In this document: positions 7,203-14,203 of the stretch, one piece after another
Layout: every line of letters begins with the position of its first letter
Numbering within the stretch: the first letter of the stretch is position 1
DNA from: Acidobacteriota bacterium
Lineage (GTDB): Bacteria; Acidobacteriota; Terriglobia; Terriglobales; Acidobacteriaceae
DNA: 25,270 bases
Direction of reading: 5' to 3'
Assembly: GCA_021793595.1 (NCBI GenBank)
Contig: JAJYSL010000042.1
Location: forward strand, 1-25,270
Position numbers and translations under genes: made by a program
The notes under the pieces: model-generated
Seen by the model: the letters and a program-made list of their open reading frames with translations, nothing else
Databases searched by the model: none
What the model was told of the DNA's origin: nothing

Positions 7203-8225
7203 TTATGATCCCGCAGACGATAAGGAGATAATAACTTTGCCGAAATGTCGGCCTTGTTCGAGATAACGGTATGCCTCAATCGTCTTCCGTATGGGAAATA
7301 CTTTTCCCACTACCGGCTTGATCTGGGATAGTTCAATGGCGCGATGCATGGCCTGCAGCATAGCGTGGGACCCGACGTAAACGCCGATCAGACGAATTTG
7401 CCGCATAAGTACCGAAGTAACTGCCAGCTTTTCTTCTGAACCACTAAGTACTCCAATCTGTGCTATGGTGCCTCCGATGCGCACCGCTTTCATGGACTCA
7501 TTCAGCGTTCCGGATCCTCCCACTTCAACGATGACGTCCGCACCTTCGCCAGAAGTTTGTTTCTTGACCCAGCTAGACCAGTCTGGATTGTTTTTGTAGT
7601 TGAGACCTTCATCGAGACCCAGAGTTTTTGCACGCTCGAGTTTCTCGTCGCTACTGGAGGTGCCGAGCACGCGTGCTCCGACTAACTTGGCAAACTGCAA
7701 CGCGAAGATAGAAACTCCCCCAGTGCCTTGAATGACAACTGTATCGCCAGGCTTCGTAGTGGCGACATGAAACAACGCATTCCACGCTGTCAGCGCAGCG
7801 CATGGCAGCGTCGCGGCTTCTTCATAACTTAGATATGTTGGAAAGTGAGCGACACCATGCTCCGGCAGTACAACGTAGTCCGCCAGCATGCCATCGATAT
7901 CGCCGCCGAGTGCGCCGCGCGATTTTGCCTGTGAAGGACCGCCGTCCTGCCAGTTCTGCAGAAATAATCCAACAACTCGATCGCCTGGTTTGAAGCGAGT
8001 CACACCCGCTCCCACGGCGACCACTTCGCCGGCTCCATCGGAGAGAGGAATACGCGGCATCTTAAGTTTGGGATCGTAATGGCCGCGAATCATCAGTAGA
8101 TCGCGGTAATTCAGAGAGGTTGCGTGGACGCGGATCAGCACCATTCCATCGCCGCAAGCTGGTGTGGGCAGATCGCCCAGATGTAAAGTTTCAATTCCGA
8201 ATTGCGTAATTTGAACCGCGCGCAT
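7203..8225 (-). CDS. MDR-family (zinc-independent type) NAD(P)-dependent alcohol dehydrogenase / quinone oxidoreductase
   Basis: The product is 340 aa. The GroES-like N-terminal half carries HATSLNYRDLLMIRG near 34-48 and SDGAGEVVAVGAGVTRFKPGD near 62-82. The Rossmann half has QGTGGVSIFALQFAK at 166-180 and the acidic/basic pocket SSSDEK after the second strand. The catalytic-zinc GHE motif and the four-Cys structural zinc loop are absent. This places it with quinone-oxidoreductase-like MDR enzymes that reduce enones, quinones or aldehydes with NADPH. The chosen ATG at 8225 is preceded by CAGGAG at 7-base spacing; 13 upstream in-frame residues are rejected for lack of a site. It is divergent from a small gene at 8328. 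A 28-bp palindrome lies 31 bases upstream of the start. Confidence 0.88.
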   Translation of the reverse strand: MRAVQITQFGIETLHLGDLPTPACGDGMVLIRVHATSLNYRDLLMIRGHYDPKLKMPRIPLSDGAGEVVAVGAGVTRFKPGDRVVGLFLQNWQDGGPSQAKSRGALGGDIDGMLADYVVLPEHGVAHFPTYLSYEEAATLPCAALTAWNALFHVATTKPGDTVVIQGTGGVSIFALQFAKLVGARVLGTSSSDEKLERAKTLGLDEGLNYKNNPDWSSWVKKQTSGEGADVIVEVGGSGTLNESMKAVRIGGTIAQIGVLSGSEEKLAVTSVLMRQIRLIGVYVGSHAMLQAMHRAIELSQIKPVVGKVFPIRKTIEAYRYLEQGRHFGKVIISLSSAGS

Positions 8226-8256
8226 GCAATACTCCTGAGCAGGTTGTTTGTTCGGC

Positions 8257-8284
8257 TGCAGCATCTATTCAACCAGATGCTGCA
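8257..8284. promoter_or_regulatory. 28-bp perfect inverted repeat between divergent genes (operator candidate)
   Basis: Arms TGCAGCATCT (8257-8266) and AGATGCTGCA (8275-8284) are perfect 10-bp inverted repeats around 8 nt. The element sits in the 102-base gap between the MDR oxidoreductase (start 8225, minus) and the small helical protein (start 8328, plus). Symmetry, spacing and position fit a dimeric regulator binding site, though it could also form a leader hairpin for the oxidoreductase mRNA. Confidence 0.45.
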
Positions 8285-8327
8285 TTTGGTGAGTGCGATT
8301 CCCCCACCAATCGGCTACTCTGTATAT

Positions 8328-8579
8328 ATGGCCCGAGGATGGGAAAGTAAATCAGTCGAAGAGCAGTTAGAGCGGCAAGAGGAACAGAGAGAACAGGCAG
8401 CGAAGGTTGCTTCCAAGCATGTGGTGCGGGCGGCGGGCGCTGAACAAGCGCGTGCTCGCCAGATGCTACATCTCAAGCGCGAGAGGATCTTGTCAGAGAA
8501 GACAAGTCATCCGGTGCGGCGTTCCGCATTGCAATCCGCCTTGAAAGAGATTGAGGCGGAATTGCAAAAGCTGGGATAA
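8328..8579 (+). CDS. Short charged helical hypothetical protein
   Basis: The product is 83 aa from ATG 8328. The frame is open further upstream, but those residues run through the divergent regulatory palindrome and look non-coding. The protein is rich in Glu, Gln, Arg, Lys and Ala with heptad-like spacing (VEEQLERQEEQREQAAKVA and LKEIEAELQKL), so it is predicted to be almost wholly alpha-helical or coiled coil. There is no signal peptide and no Cys. There is no clear ribosome binding site before the ATG, so translation may be leaderless or weak. It ends 10 bases before the convergent SDR gene. Its function is unknown. Confidence 0.5.
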   Translation: MARGWESKSVEEQLERQEEQREQAAKVASKHVVRAAGAEQARARQMLHLKRERILSEKTSHPVRRSALQSALKEIEAELQKLG

Positions 8580-8589
8580 AGGTCTTTCT

Positions 8590-9396
8590 CTAGCTTTTCA
8601 GCCGATTGAAGAGCAACGAATTTGCCTGGTCTACGCTGGTCAACAACACCTGCGCAATGTTGACGTGGGCAGGCCGCGTGACAGCCCACAGGATCGCATC
8701 GGCAATATCTTCCGCCTGCAGCGGCGTCAGTCCGTGGTATACCTTGGCGGCGCGGTCCTCATCCCCATGGAAGCGAACCTTGCTGAATTCTGTCTGGACC
8801 ATACCTGGGTCGACGGTTGTCACGCGCACTGGCGTTCCCAGCAGGTCCTCACGCAGCCCTTCTGTAATGCGATTCTCGGCGGCTTTGGTTGCGCAATATA
8901 CAGCTCCGTTGGGATACGTCATGTGGCCTGCGGTGGAACCAAGATTGACGACGTGACCCGCGCCGCGCTGCACCATTCCGGGAACCACCGCGCGCGTGAC
9001 ATACAGTAGGCCCTTCACGTTGGTGTCGATCATCTCTTCCCAATCGTCAATCTCTCCTTCGTGGACCTTTTCCAGGCCGCGACTGAGCCCGGCATTGTTG
9101 ATCAGAATATCGATGGCTTGCCAGGATAGGGGCAATTCATCCATGATCGTCTGAACCTGTGTTTTATCGCGCACGTCGAGCGCGACCGTATGAACATTTT
9201 CTGCGCCAGCAGACCGCAAGTCAGACACCATTTCCCGCAGGCGATCGTCGCGTCGCGCGGCCAGTATCAGTCGAGCTCCGGCGTGGGCAAAGCTTTCCGC
9301 GCAGGCTGCTCCGATGCCGGAACTGGCGCCGGTAATGAAGGCAACTTTACCGCGAAGCGGACGGTCAGTCGTGGTTGTGCGGGATGTTGGGGACAT
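8590..9396 (-). CDS. Short-chain dehydrogenase/reductase, YdfG-like NADP-dependent 3-hydroxy acid dehydrogenase family
   Basis: The product is 268 aa, a classical SDR. The cofactor loop TGASSGIG is at 22-29, NNAG near 100-103, and the catalytic residues are Ser154 (NLGSTAG), Tyr167 and Lys171 (YCATK). The basic pair after the second strand (AARRD) favours NADP. The C-terminal part, DPGMVQTEFSKVRF with HGDEDRA and PAHVNI, closely resembles the E. coli YdfG type, which oxidises L-allo-threonine, serine and other 3-hydroxy acids. The start at 9396 is preceded by TTAGGAGAT. That site overlaps the TAG stop of the upstream dehydrogenase gene (7-base gap), so the two are translationally coupled. Paired with a 3-hydroxyisobutyrate-dehydrogenase-like protein, it suggests metabolism of a hydroxy acid or aldehyde. 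Confidence 0.88.
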   Translation of the reverse strand: MSPTSRTTTTDRPLRGKVAFITGASSGIGAACAESFAHAGARLILAARRDDRLREMVSDLRSAGAENVHTVALDVRDKTQVQTIMDELPLSWQAIDILINNAGLSRGLEKVHEGEIDDWEEMIDTNVKGLLYVTRAVVPGMVQRGAGHVVNLGSTAGHMTYPNGAVYCATKAAENRITEGLREDLLGTPVRVTTVDPGMVQTEFSKVRFHGDEDRAAKVYHGLTPLQAEDIADAILWAVTRPAHVNIAQVLLTSVDQANSLLFNRLKS

Positions 9397-9403
9397 GTAT
9401 CTC

Positions 9404-10294
9404 CTAAGGAAGTTTTATTTTTTTTGAAGTCTGTTCCGTCATGCGGTATTGTCCAACGGCCCAATCTGTCATACCCAGGCCGTGTTGAATCGCCACATTG
9501 AATTGTTCCTGCAAATATTCTGCCAGGCCCAGTCGCACTCCAGCCGATTGTGTGGCTTCGCGAAACAATCGAATATCTTTCTCGCCCAGCAAGACTGTGG
9601 CTCCAGGATGCTCAGGAGGATGCAGCATCAGGCGACCGTAGTTCAGGTAAAACGGCGATTGGAATAAAGCTTCGTTCACTGTTTTCAGAAACAGTTCAGG
9701 ATCGATGCCTTCCGCATTTGCGAAGACGAACGCTTCGCTGAGCGTCTGCACCATTGCGCCGATCATGAAATTCCCGCCCAGCTTGAACGCGTGTGCCTGA
9801 GGCGGCTCCTTCCCGACGATGGTCACTCCACGGCCGATCGCATCCAGCACCGTGCGAACGTGTTCCAGCGTGGAATCTTCGCCGGCGGCCACAATCCACA
9901 GGCGGCCCTGCGCGGCGACGTTTGGACGGCCGAATACCGGAGCCGCGACATAGCGCTGGCCTGCGGCGGCGTGGCTTTCCATCAATCGACGGGACAGCGC
10001 CACACTCAGCGTGCCCAGCGCAATGTGGACGGCATTGGGCCGCAGCGCTGCGAGAAATCCTTCCGGGCCGAAGGCAACAGCTTCGGTCGCTTCATCGTTG
10101 GCAAGCATGGTGCAAACAACATCGCATTTTTCCACAGCGGCGCGGACGGAAGGAGCCAGCGTGGCCGATGGGATTTCCATTTCCTGCAACGATTTTGGCG
10201 ACCGATTCCAGCCTGAAACGGTATGTCCCGCCTGCAACAGCCGGGCGACGATGGGAGTGCCCATTTTTCCGAGACCGAGAAAGGCGATTTTCAT
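9404..10294 (-). CDS. 3-hydroxyisobutyrate dehydrogenase-family (beta-hydroxyacid) NAD(P) oxidoreductase
   Basis: The product is 296 aa. It opens with the dinucleotide loop FLGLGKMG (5-12). The substrate-loop equivalent is APVFGRPNVAAQG at 118-130, and the catalytic lysine is Lys171 in FKLGGNFMIG. The all-helical C-terminal domain that dimerises follows. This is the fold of 3-hydroxyisobutyrate, tartronate semialdehyde and glyoxylate/succinic semialdehyde reductases. The exact substrate is uncertain, since the usual D(A/G)PVSGG is AAPVFGRP here. The frame is open 96 codons upstream, but ATG 10294 places the first beta strand exactly at the N terminus. No strong ribosome binding site is visible. 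It is the first gene of a two-gene unit with the SDR and is divergent from the NagB-like gene. Confidence 0.87.
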   Translation of the reverse strand: MKIAFLGLGKMGTPIVARLLQAGHTVSGWNRSPKSLQEMEIPSATLAPSVRAAVEKCDVVCTMLANDEATEAVAFGPEGFLAALRPNAVHIALGTLSVALSRRLMESHAAAGQRYVAAPVFGRPNVAAQGRLWIVAAGEDSTLEHVRTVLDAIGRGVTIVGKEPPQAHAFKLGGNFMIGAMVQTLSEAFVFANAEGIDPELFLKTVNEALFQSPFYLNYGRLMLHPPEHPGATVLLGEKDIRLFREATQSAGVRLGLAEYLQEQFNVAIQHGLGMTDWAVGQYRMTEQTSKKIKLP

Positions 10295-10703
10295 GTCTGT
10301 AAAGAGGCCGTTGAGCGGACCGATTGCTCCGGAAGAAACAGTGTAACTTTTGACGGTCGGTTGGGGTACCGGTAATTCAGAAGTTATGAAAACTGCCAAA
10401 CTATGAAAAAATAGCTTCATAGTGGGAAAACTATCTTGACTTGCCCGGTTTCTCGAAGTACGGTTGAGACATCGGAATTGTTCGTTGACTTGTATCGTTC
10501 GCTTTCGAGAAGCATCCTTGCCTTTCGAGGAATGAGCAGCGAGTATCCAACGAGCAATTTTGGCTCGCCCACGATTTGTCAAACACGCGTTAGTTCCTTG
10601 ACTGGATTATTTTCTAACGAGATAGCCACGGATATTGAACATCTAGCGGGACGGGAACGACGGATTTTTTCTGGACTGAAAAAGCTGAGTGAGGAAAGAA
10701 ATA
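10295..10703. promoter_or_regulatory. 409-base divergent regulatory region with operator-like palindrome
   Basis: There is no convincing gene here; reading frames through it lack homology-like content. A perfect inverted repeat, ACTATGAA (10400-10407) with TTCATAGT (10416-10423), has 8 nt between arms. It is followed by GGGAAAACTATC and TTGACT (10436-10441), a possible -35 for the plus-strand unit, although the matching -10 (TACGGT, 10459-10464) is poor. Two further TTGACT hexamers occur at 10485 and 10598. The region must hold the promoters for both the HIBADH/SDR unit and the NagB-like unit. Confidence 0.4.
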
Positions 10704-11513
10704 ATGACGCAGAAGGGCGTTCGGAAGTACCAGGTAGAGAGGCTGAAAATTGAGATTCACCCCACGCGAGAAGCCGCTGGGGCCGCGGCCGCCCAATCCG
10801 CAGCAAGTTCGCTGATGCAACTGGCAAAAACGAACGCCGTTTTCGCAGTTATTTTCGCGACGGGAGCTTCGCAACTTGACACCTTGCAGGCACTGACGCA
10901 GACTCCCGGGCTGCCTTGGGCGCAAATTCGCGGCTTTCACATGGATGAGTACATTGGTCTGAGCACCGATCATCCGGCCTCGTTTCGACGCTATTTGCGG
11001 GACAATCTGACGCAAAAAGTAAAGATGAAGGAGTTTTTTGAGATTGACGGGACGGCGTCCGATCCGGAGCAGGTCTGTAAAGAGTATGCGGCGCTGCTGC
11101 GCGCCGCGAATCCGCAGCTATGTCTGCTCGGTATCGGTGAAAACGGACACCTCGCGTTTAACGACCCTGGCGTCGCAGATTTCAACGATCCGCTGGATGT
11201 GAAAATCGTGCAGTTGGATACTGTGTGCCGTCAGCAACAGGCAGCGGAAGGATGGTTCGGTAATCTCGAGGAAGTGCCGCAACGCGCTATGACCATCACC
11301 ATTCCTGCGCTATTTCGCGTGCCCAAGCTGATCGCTTCTGTTCCTGGGGGGAGGAAAGCAGCCATTGTTCGCCGCGCGCTGGAGGATCCGATCTCGACAG
11401 CCTGCCCGGCGACGCTGCTGCGCACTCATCCCGACGCCACCGTATATCTTGATGGAGAATCGTCCGCCCAGGTGATGGATGTTTTGCAGTCGACGGCGGT
11501 TGGCAAAAGTTAG
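10704..11513 (+). CDS. Glucosamine-6-phosphate deaminase/isomerase family protein (NagB-like)
   Basis: The product is 269 aa. The start at ATG 10704 is preceded by GAGGAAAG; an in-frame GTG at 10689 is less likely. The sugar-phosphate isomerase fold is shown by FATGAS near 51-56, GFHMDEYIGL at 77-86 (Asp81 as the general base equivalent) and GIGENGHLAFNDPG at 143-156 (His149). Canonical enzymes have FNEP where this has FNDP, so the glutamate assisting ring opening is replaced by Asp154. The chain also carries a CRQQQ stretch after the VQLD strand. It may deaminate or isomerise an amino-sugar or sugar phosphate, but deamination of glucosamine-6-phosphate is not assured. It leads a plus-strand unit with an exported Gfo/Idh oxidoreductase, an amidohydrolase and an MFS permease. 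Confidence 0.82.
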   Translation: MTQKGVRKYQVERLKIEIHPTREAAGAAAAQSAASSLMQLAKTNAVFAVIFATGASQLDTLQALTQTPGLPWAQIRGFHMDEYIGLSTDHPASFRRYLRDNLTQKVKMKEFFEIDGTASDPEQVCKEYAALLRAANPQLCLLGIGENGHLAFNDPGVADFNDPLDVKIVQLDTVCRQQQAAEGWFGNLEEVPQRAMTITIPALFRVPKLIASVPGGRKAAIVRRALEDPISTACPATLLRTHPDATVYLDGESSAQVMDVLQSTAVGKS

Positions 11514-11554
11514 GTTCAACTTCGAACGAAAATCTTTGTACCCTGGGGGACTCG

Positions 11555-12979
11555 ATGGCCGAGAAGACACCGGAAGGGATTGATCGCCGCACGTTTGTGA
11601 AGCAGGCTGGAATTGCCGCGATGGCGGTGGGGATGGATGCACGTTCGTACGCTCGTGTTTTGGGCGCGAATGATCGCATTCGGCTTGCACAACTCGGCTG
11701 CGGGCAACGCAGTGAAGGCCATGTCCACATGGCCCAACTGGCGTCGAAACACATGCCGGTGGAAACGGTCGCGGTTTGCGATATCTGGACCCTGGCCCGC
11801 GAACAGCGTGCCGCACAGGTCAAGAAGGCTTTCAATCTCGATCCGCAAATGTTCAAGTATTCAGAAGAAATGCTGGCGCGCCCAGATATCGATGGTGTGA
11901 TGATTGCGACCGGTGATTTTCAACATGCAAAGCTATGTACTGAAGTTGTTCGCGCCGGCAAGGATTGCTACGTCGAAAAGCCTTTTGCGAACGTTCTTTC
12001 GGAGGCTAAAGAAGCTCGTGCTGCCGTCAAGGCGTCCAGGCAGGTTGTTCAGATGGGGTCGCAGCATCGCACCCAACCCTATCAACTTGCCGTGCGGGAT
12101 ATCGTTCGTTCCGGTCGAATCGGCAAGATCGTCCACATTGAGCAGGAGTGGAACGTCAACGAAGAGCGCTGGCGTTTTGTGCCCAACGACATTGGCGAGA
12201 CGGTGCAGATGGATCAGGACCGCAACATGGAGTGGAAGCAGTGGATGCAGGATCGCCAATCCAAGCTGCGCGAAGAAGACACGGACTGGAAGCGATGGCT
12301 GCTCGGCAAGCCGTACCAGCCCTTCGATCCGCACGTCTATCTGGAGTTTCGTCTGTACAAGGATTATTCCTCCGGAATCTTCGATCAGTGGATGAGCCAC
12401 GGCAGCGATCTGGTGCATCTGTGGACAGACGAGAACTATCCCGTGAGTGTGGTCGCCAACGGTGGCATCTATGCATGGCCGGACGGCCGGCAAAATCCGG
12501 ACACTGTGGTGGCAGCGGTCACCTATCCCAAGGGATTTCTTTATACCTACAAAACGACGTTCGGCAACAGCTATCGCAGCTTTTCGCGGATTCAAGGCCG
12601 CGATGGCACCATTGCAAATTATGGCGGAGAGGGTGCTTCGTTTTTTGTCGTGAGCAAAGAAGGCGGCAGACATGAAATGGATGGCTCCGTAAATTATTCG
12701 AAGCTCCCCATTGTGCCTCCGGCGCGCGAAGAGGAGGAGATTGTGCACGTCCCCGGAGCGCCGCCGCCGGACTCGCGCGGGCCGGATGACGATGACGCGC
12801 ATCACCTGATGAACTGGCTGACGGCAATGCAGACCCGCAAGCAGCCGGATGCAAATGTCGATCATGGTTTCTCGCACGCGATTGTGGTCATCATGGCGGC
12901 GCATTCTTATTGGAGCGGCAAGAAACTGTATTGGGATCCCAAGAGCGAGGAAATTTTCGATCACCCGGTCGAGGTTTGA
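11555..12979 (+). CDS. Tat-exported Gfo/Idh/MocA family oxidoreductase, copy 1
   Basis: The product is 474 aa. The N terminus has a twin-arginine motif, DRRTFVKQAGIAAMAVG at 10-26, followed by a short hydrophobic stretch, so export in folded form with bound cofactor is expected. The Rossmann part begins RIRLAQLGCGQRSEGH near 41-56. The family motif VEKPF is present (Glu-Lys-Pro, with the catalytic lysine), and the C-terminal alpha/beta domain has PFDPHVYLEFR and DQWMSHGSDLVHLW. Family members oxidise sugars, inositols and glycosides with NAD(P); Zymomonas glucose-fructose oxidoreductase is the known Tat-exported example with tightly bound NADP. The length exceeds the usual 350-400 because of an insertion near 205-260 rich in Trp, Arg and Asp. 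The start has GGGGGA at a suitable spacing, 41 bases after the NagB-like gene. Confidence 0.87.
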   Translation: MAEKTPEGIDRRTFVKQAGIAAMAVGMDARSYARVLGANDRIRLAQLGCGQRSEGHVHMAQLASKHMPVETVAVCDIWTLAREQRAAQVKKAFNLDPQMFKYSEEMLARPDIDGVMIATGDFQHAKLCTEVVRAGKDCYVEKPFANVLSEAKEARAAVKASRQVVQMGSQHRTQPYQLAVRDIVRSGRIGKIVHIEQEWNVNEERWRFVPNDIGETVQMDQDRNMEWKQWMQDRQSKLREEDTDWKRWLLGKPYQPFDPHVYLEFRLYKDYSSGIFDQWMSHGSDLVHLWTDENYPVSVVANGGIYAWPDGRQNPDTVVAAVTYPKGFLYTYKTTFGNSYRSFSRIQGRDGTIANYGGEGASFFVVSKEGGRHEMDGSVNYSKLPIVPPAREEEEIVHVPGAPPPDSRGPDDDDAHHLMNWLTAMQTRKQPDANVDHGFSHAIVVIMAAHSYWSGKKLYWDPKSEEIFDHPVEV

Positions 12980-13043
12980 TCGGGTCGCGTGTCGAGTTTG
13001 TGGCACGTATACGGGTGCGCCATCGGATTGGAGGATGATCAGC

Positions 13044-14183
13044 GTGAAAAGAATTGCGATGTCCCTTGCGTTGCTTCTGGCGGTAGGTGGATGCAACAAA
13101 TCTCAGCCGCCTAAAGCGTCGACTACCACCCCCGCCGCAGCGGAGTCGACAACTCCAGTCAGCGGGCCGTTCACTGCACAGGAACTGCCCCAGTTTGCCG
13201 CACTCGATCCGATCGACACTCACACCCATGCATTTCAAGACGCGCCGGCGTTGTACGCGATGCTGAAGCGACTGAACCTGCATACGCTCGACATCACGCT
13301 GGTGGATGACCACGATCCGGAACTGAAAGATCTGGCCAAGGAACGTAAGGATGCGTGGACGGTTGTGCATCACAGCGATGGATACATTGCAATGTGCAGC
13401 ACATTTGACCCATTCAAGTACAACCAGCCAAAGTTCGCCGCGAATGCGAATCGCATCATCAACGAAGATTTTTCGCACGGCGCGGTTGCGGTGAAGATCT
13501 GGAAGAACGTCGGCATGGAGATCAAAGACGCGAAGGGAAACTACATCATGCCCGACAATCCTGTCTTTGAGCCTATCTTCAAAAATATTCAAGCTCACAA
13601 TAAGACGTTGGTTGCCCACCTGGCCGACCCAAATACGATATGGGAAGCTCCGAATCCCAAGGCTGCCGACTACGATTACTACACGCAGCACCCTGAGCTT
13701 TACATGTATTCCAAGCCCGGAGCGCCATCGAAGGCCGCAATTCTGATTGCGCGCGATCATGTGCTGGAAGCGAATCCGAAATTACGAGTGGTGGGCGCGC
13801 ACCTGGGGAGCATGGAAGCTGATTTTCATCAACTTGCGCAACACCTCGACAAATATCCGAACTTTGCCGTGGATCTTGCCGCGCGTATGCCGTATGTCGA
13901 GATGCAACCGCGGGCGGACCTGATCGCATTCATCACAAAGTACCAGGACCGGTTGATCTATGCGACGGACAACGAGCTGAACCCTGACAGCAATCCACAA
14001 GACACAATGAAGGAGTGGGAAGACCGGTACGCGAATGACTGGCGCTTCTTCGCCACAAACGACGTGGTCGAGTACCACGGACACAAAATCCAGGGACTCG
14101 CGCTTCCACAGCCAATACTGCGCAAGCTCTATCACGACAATGCGGTCAAGTGGTTTCCTGGAATTTTAGGGAACGCACATTGA
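13044..14183 (+). CDS. Lipoprotein amidohydrolase (Amidohydro_2 family)
   Basis: The product is 379 aa. The start is GTG 13044, with GGAGG at 13030-13034 nine bases upstream. An ATG at 13035 abuts the same site and is too close. The N terminus MKRIAMSLALLLAVGGC is a lipoprotein signal with lipobox LAVGGC. A Ser/Thr/Pro/Ala linker follows, consistent with an anchored periplasmic or surface enzyme. The TIM-barrel metal motif is IDTHTH, followed by further candidate ligands in VAHLAD, VVGAHLG and IYATDNE. The family covers metal-dependent hydrolases and decarboxylases, including sugar lactonases. With an exported Gfo/Idh enzyme upstream, hydrolysis of a lactone or related oxidised sugar is an attractive inference. 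It has no direct support beyond context. Confidence 0.82.
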   Translation: MKRIAMSLALLLAVGGCNKSQPPKASTTTPAAAESTTPVSGPFTAQELPQFAALDPIDTHTHAFQDAPALYAMLKRLNLHTLDITLVDDHDPELKDLAKERKDAWTVVHHSDGYIAMCSTFDPFKYNQPKFAANANRIINEDFSHGAVAVKIWKNVGMEIKDAKGNYIMPDNPVFEPIFKNIQAHNKTLVAHLADPNTIWEAPNPKAADYDYYTQHPELYMYSKPGAPSKAAILIARDHVLEANPKLRVVGAHLGSMEADFHQLAQHLDKYPNFAVDLAARMPYVEMQPRADLIAFITKYQDRLIYATDNELNPDSNPQDTMKEWEDRYANDWRFFATNDVVEYHGHKIQGLALPQPILRKLYHDNAVKWFPGILGNAH

Positions 14184-14203
14184 GCTGCCGCCCGACGAGG
14201 TGA

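Noticed and set aside
10450..10511. TTCTCGAA / TTCGAGAA inverted repeat with a 46-nt separation
   Set aside because: The arms are short and nearly self-complementary and the loop is long; this is likely chance.
10436..10753. 105-codon plus-strand frame before the NagB-like gene
   Set aside because: It overlaps the NagB-like start and ribosome binding site, has low-complexity Ser/Arg content and lies in the regulatory region.
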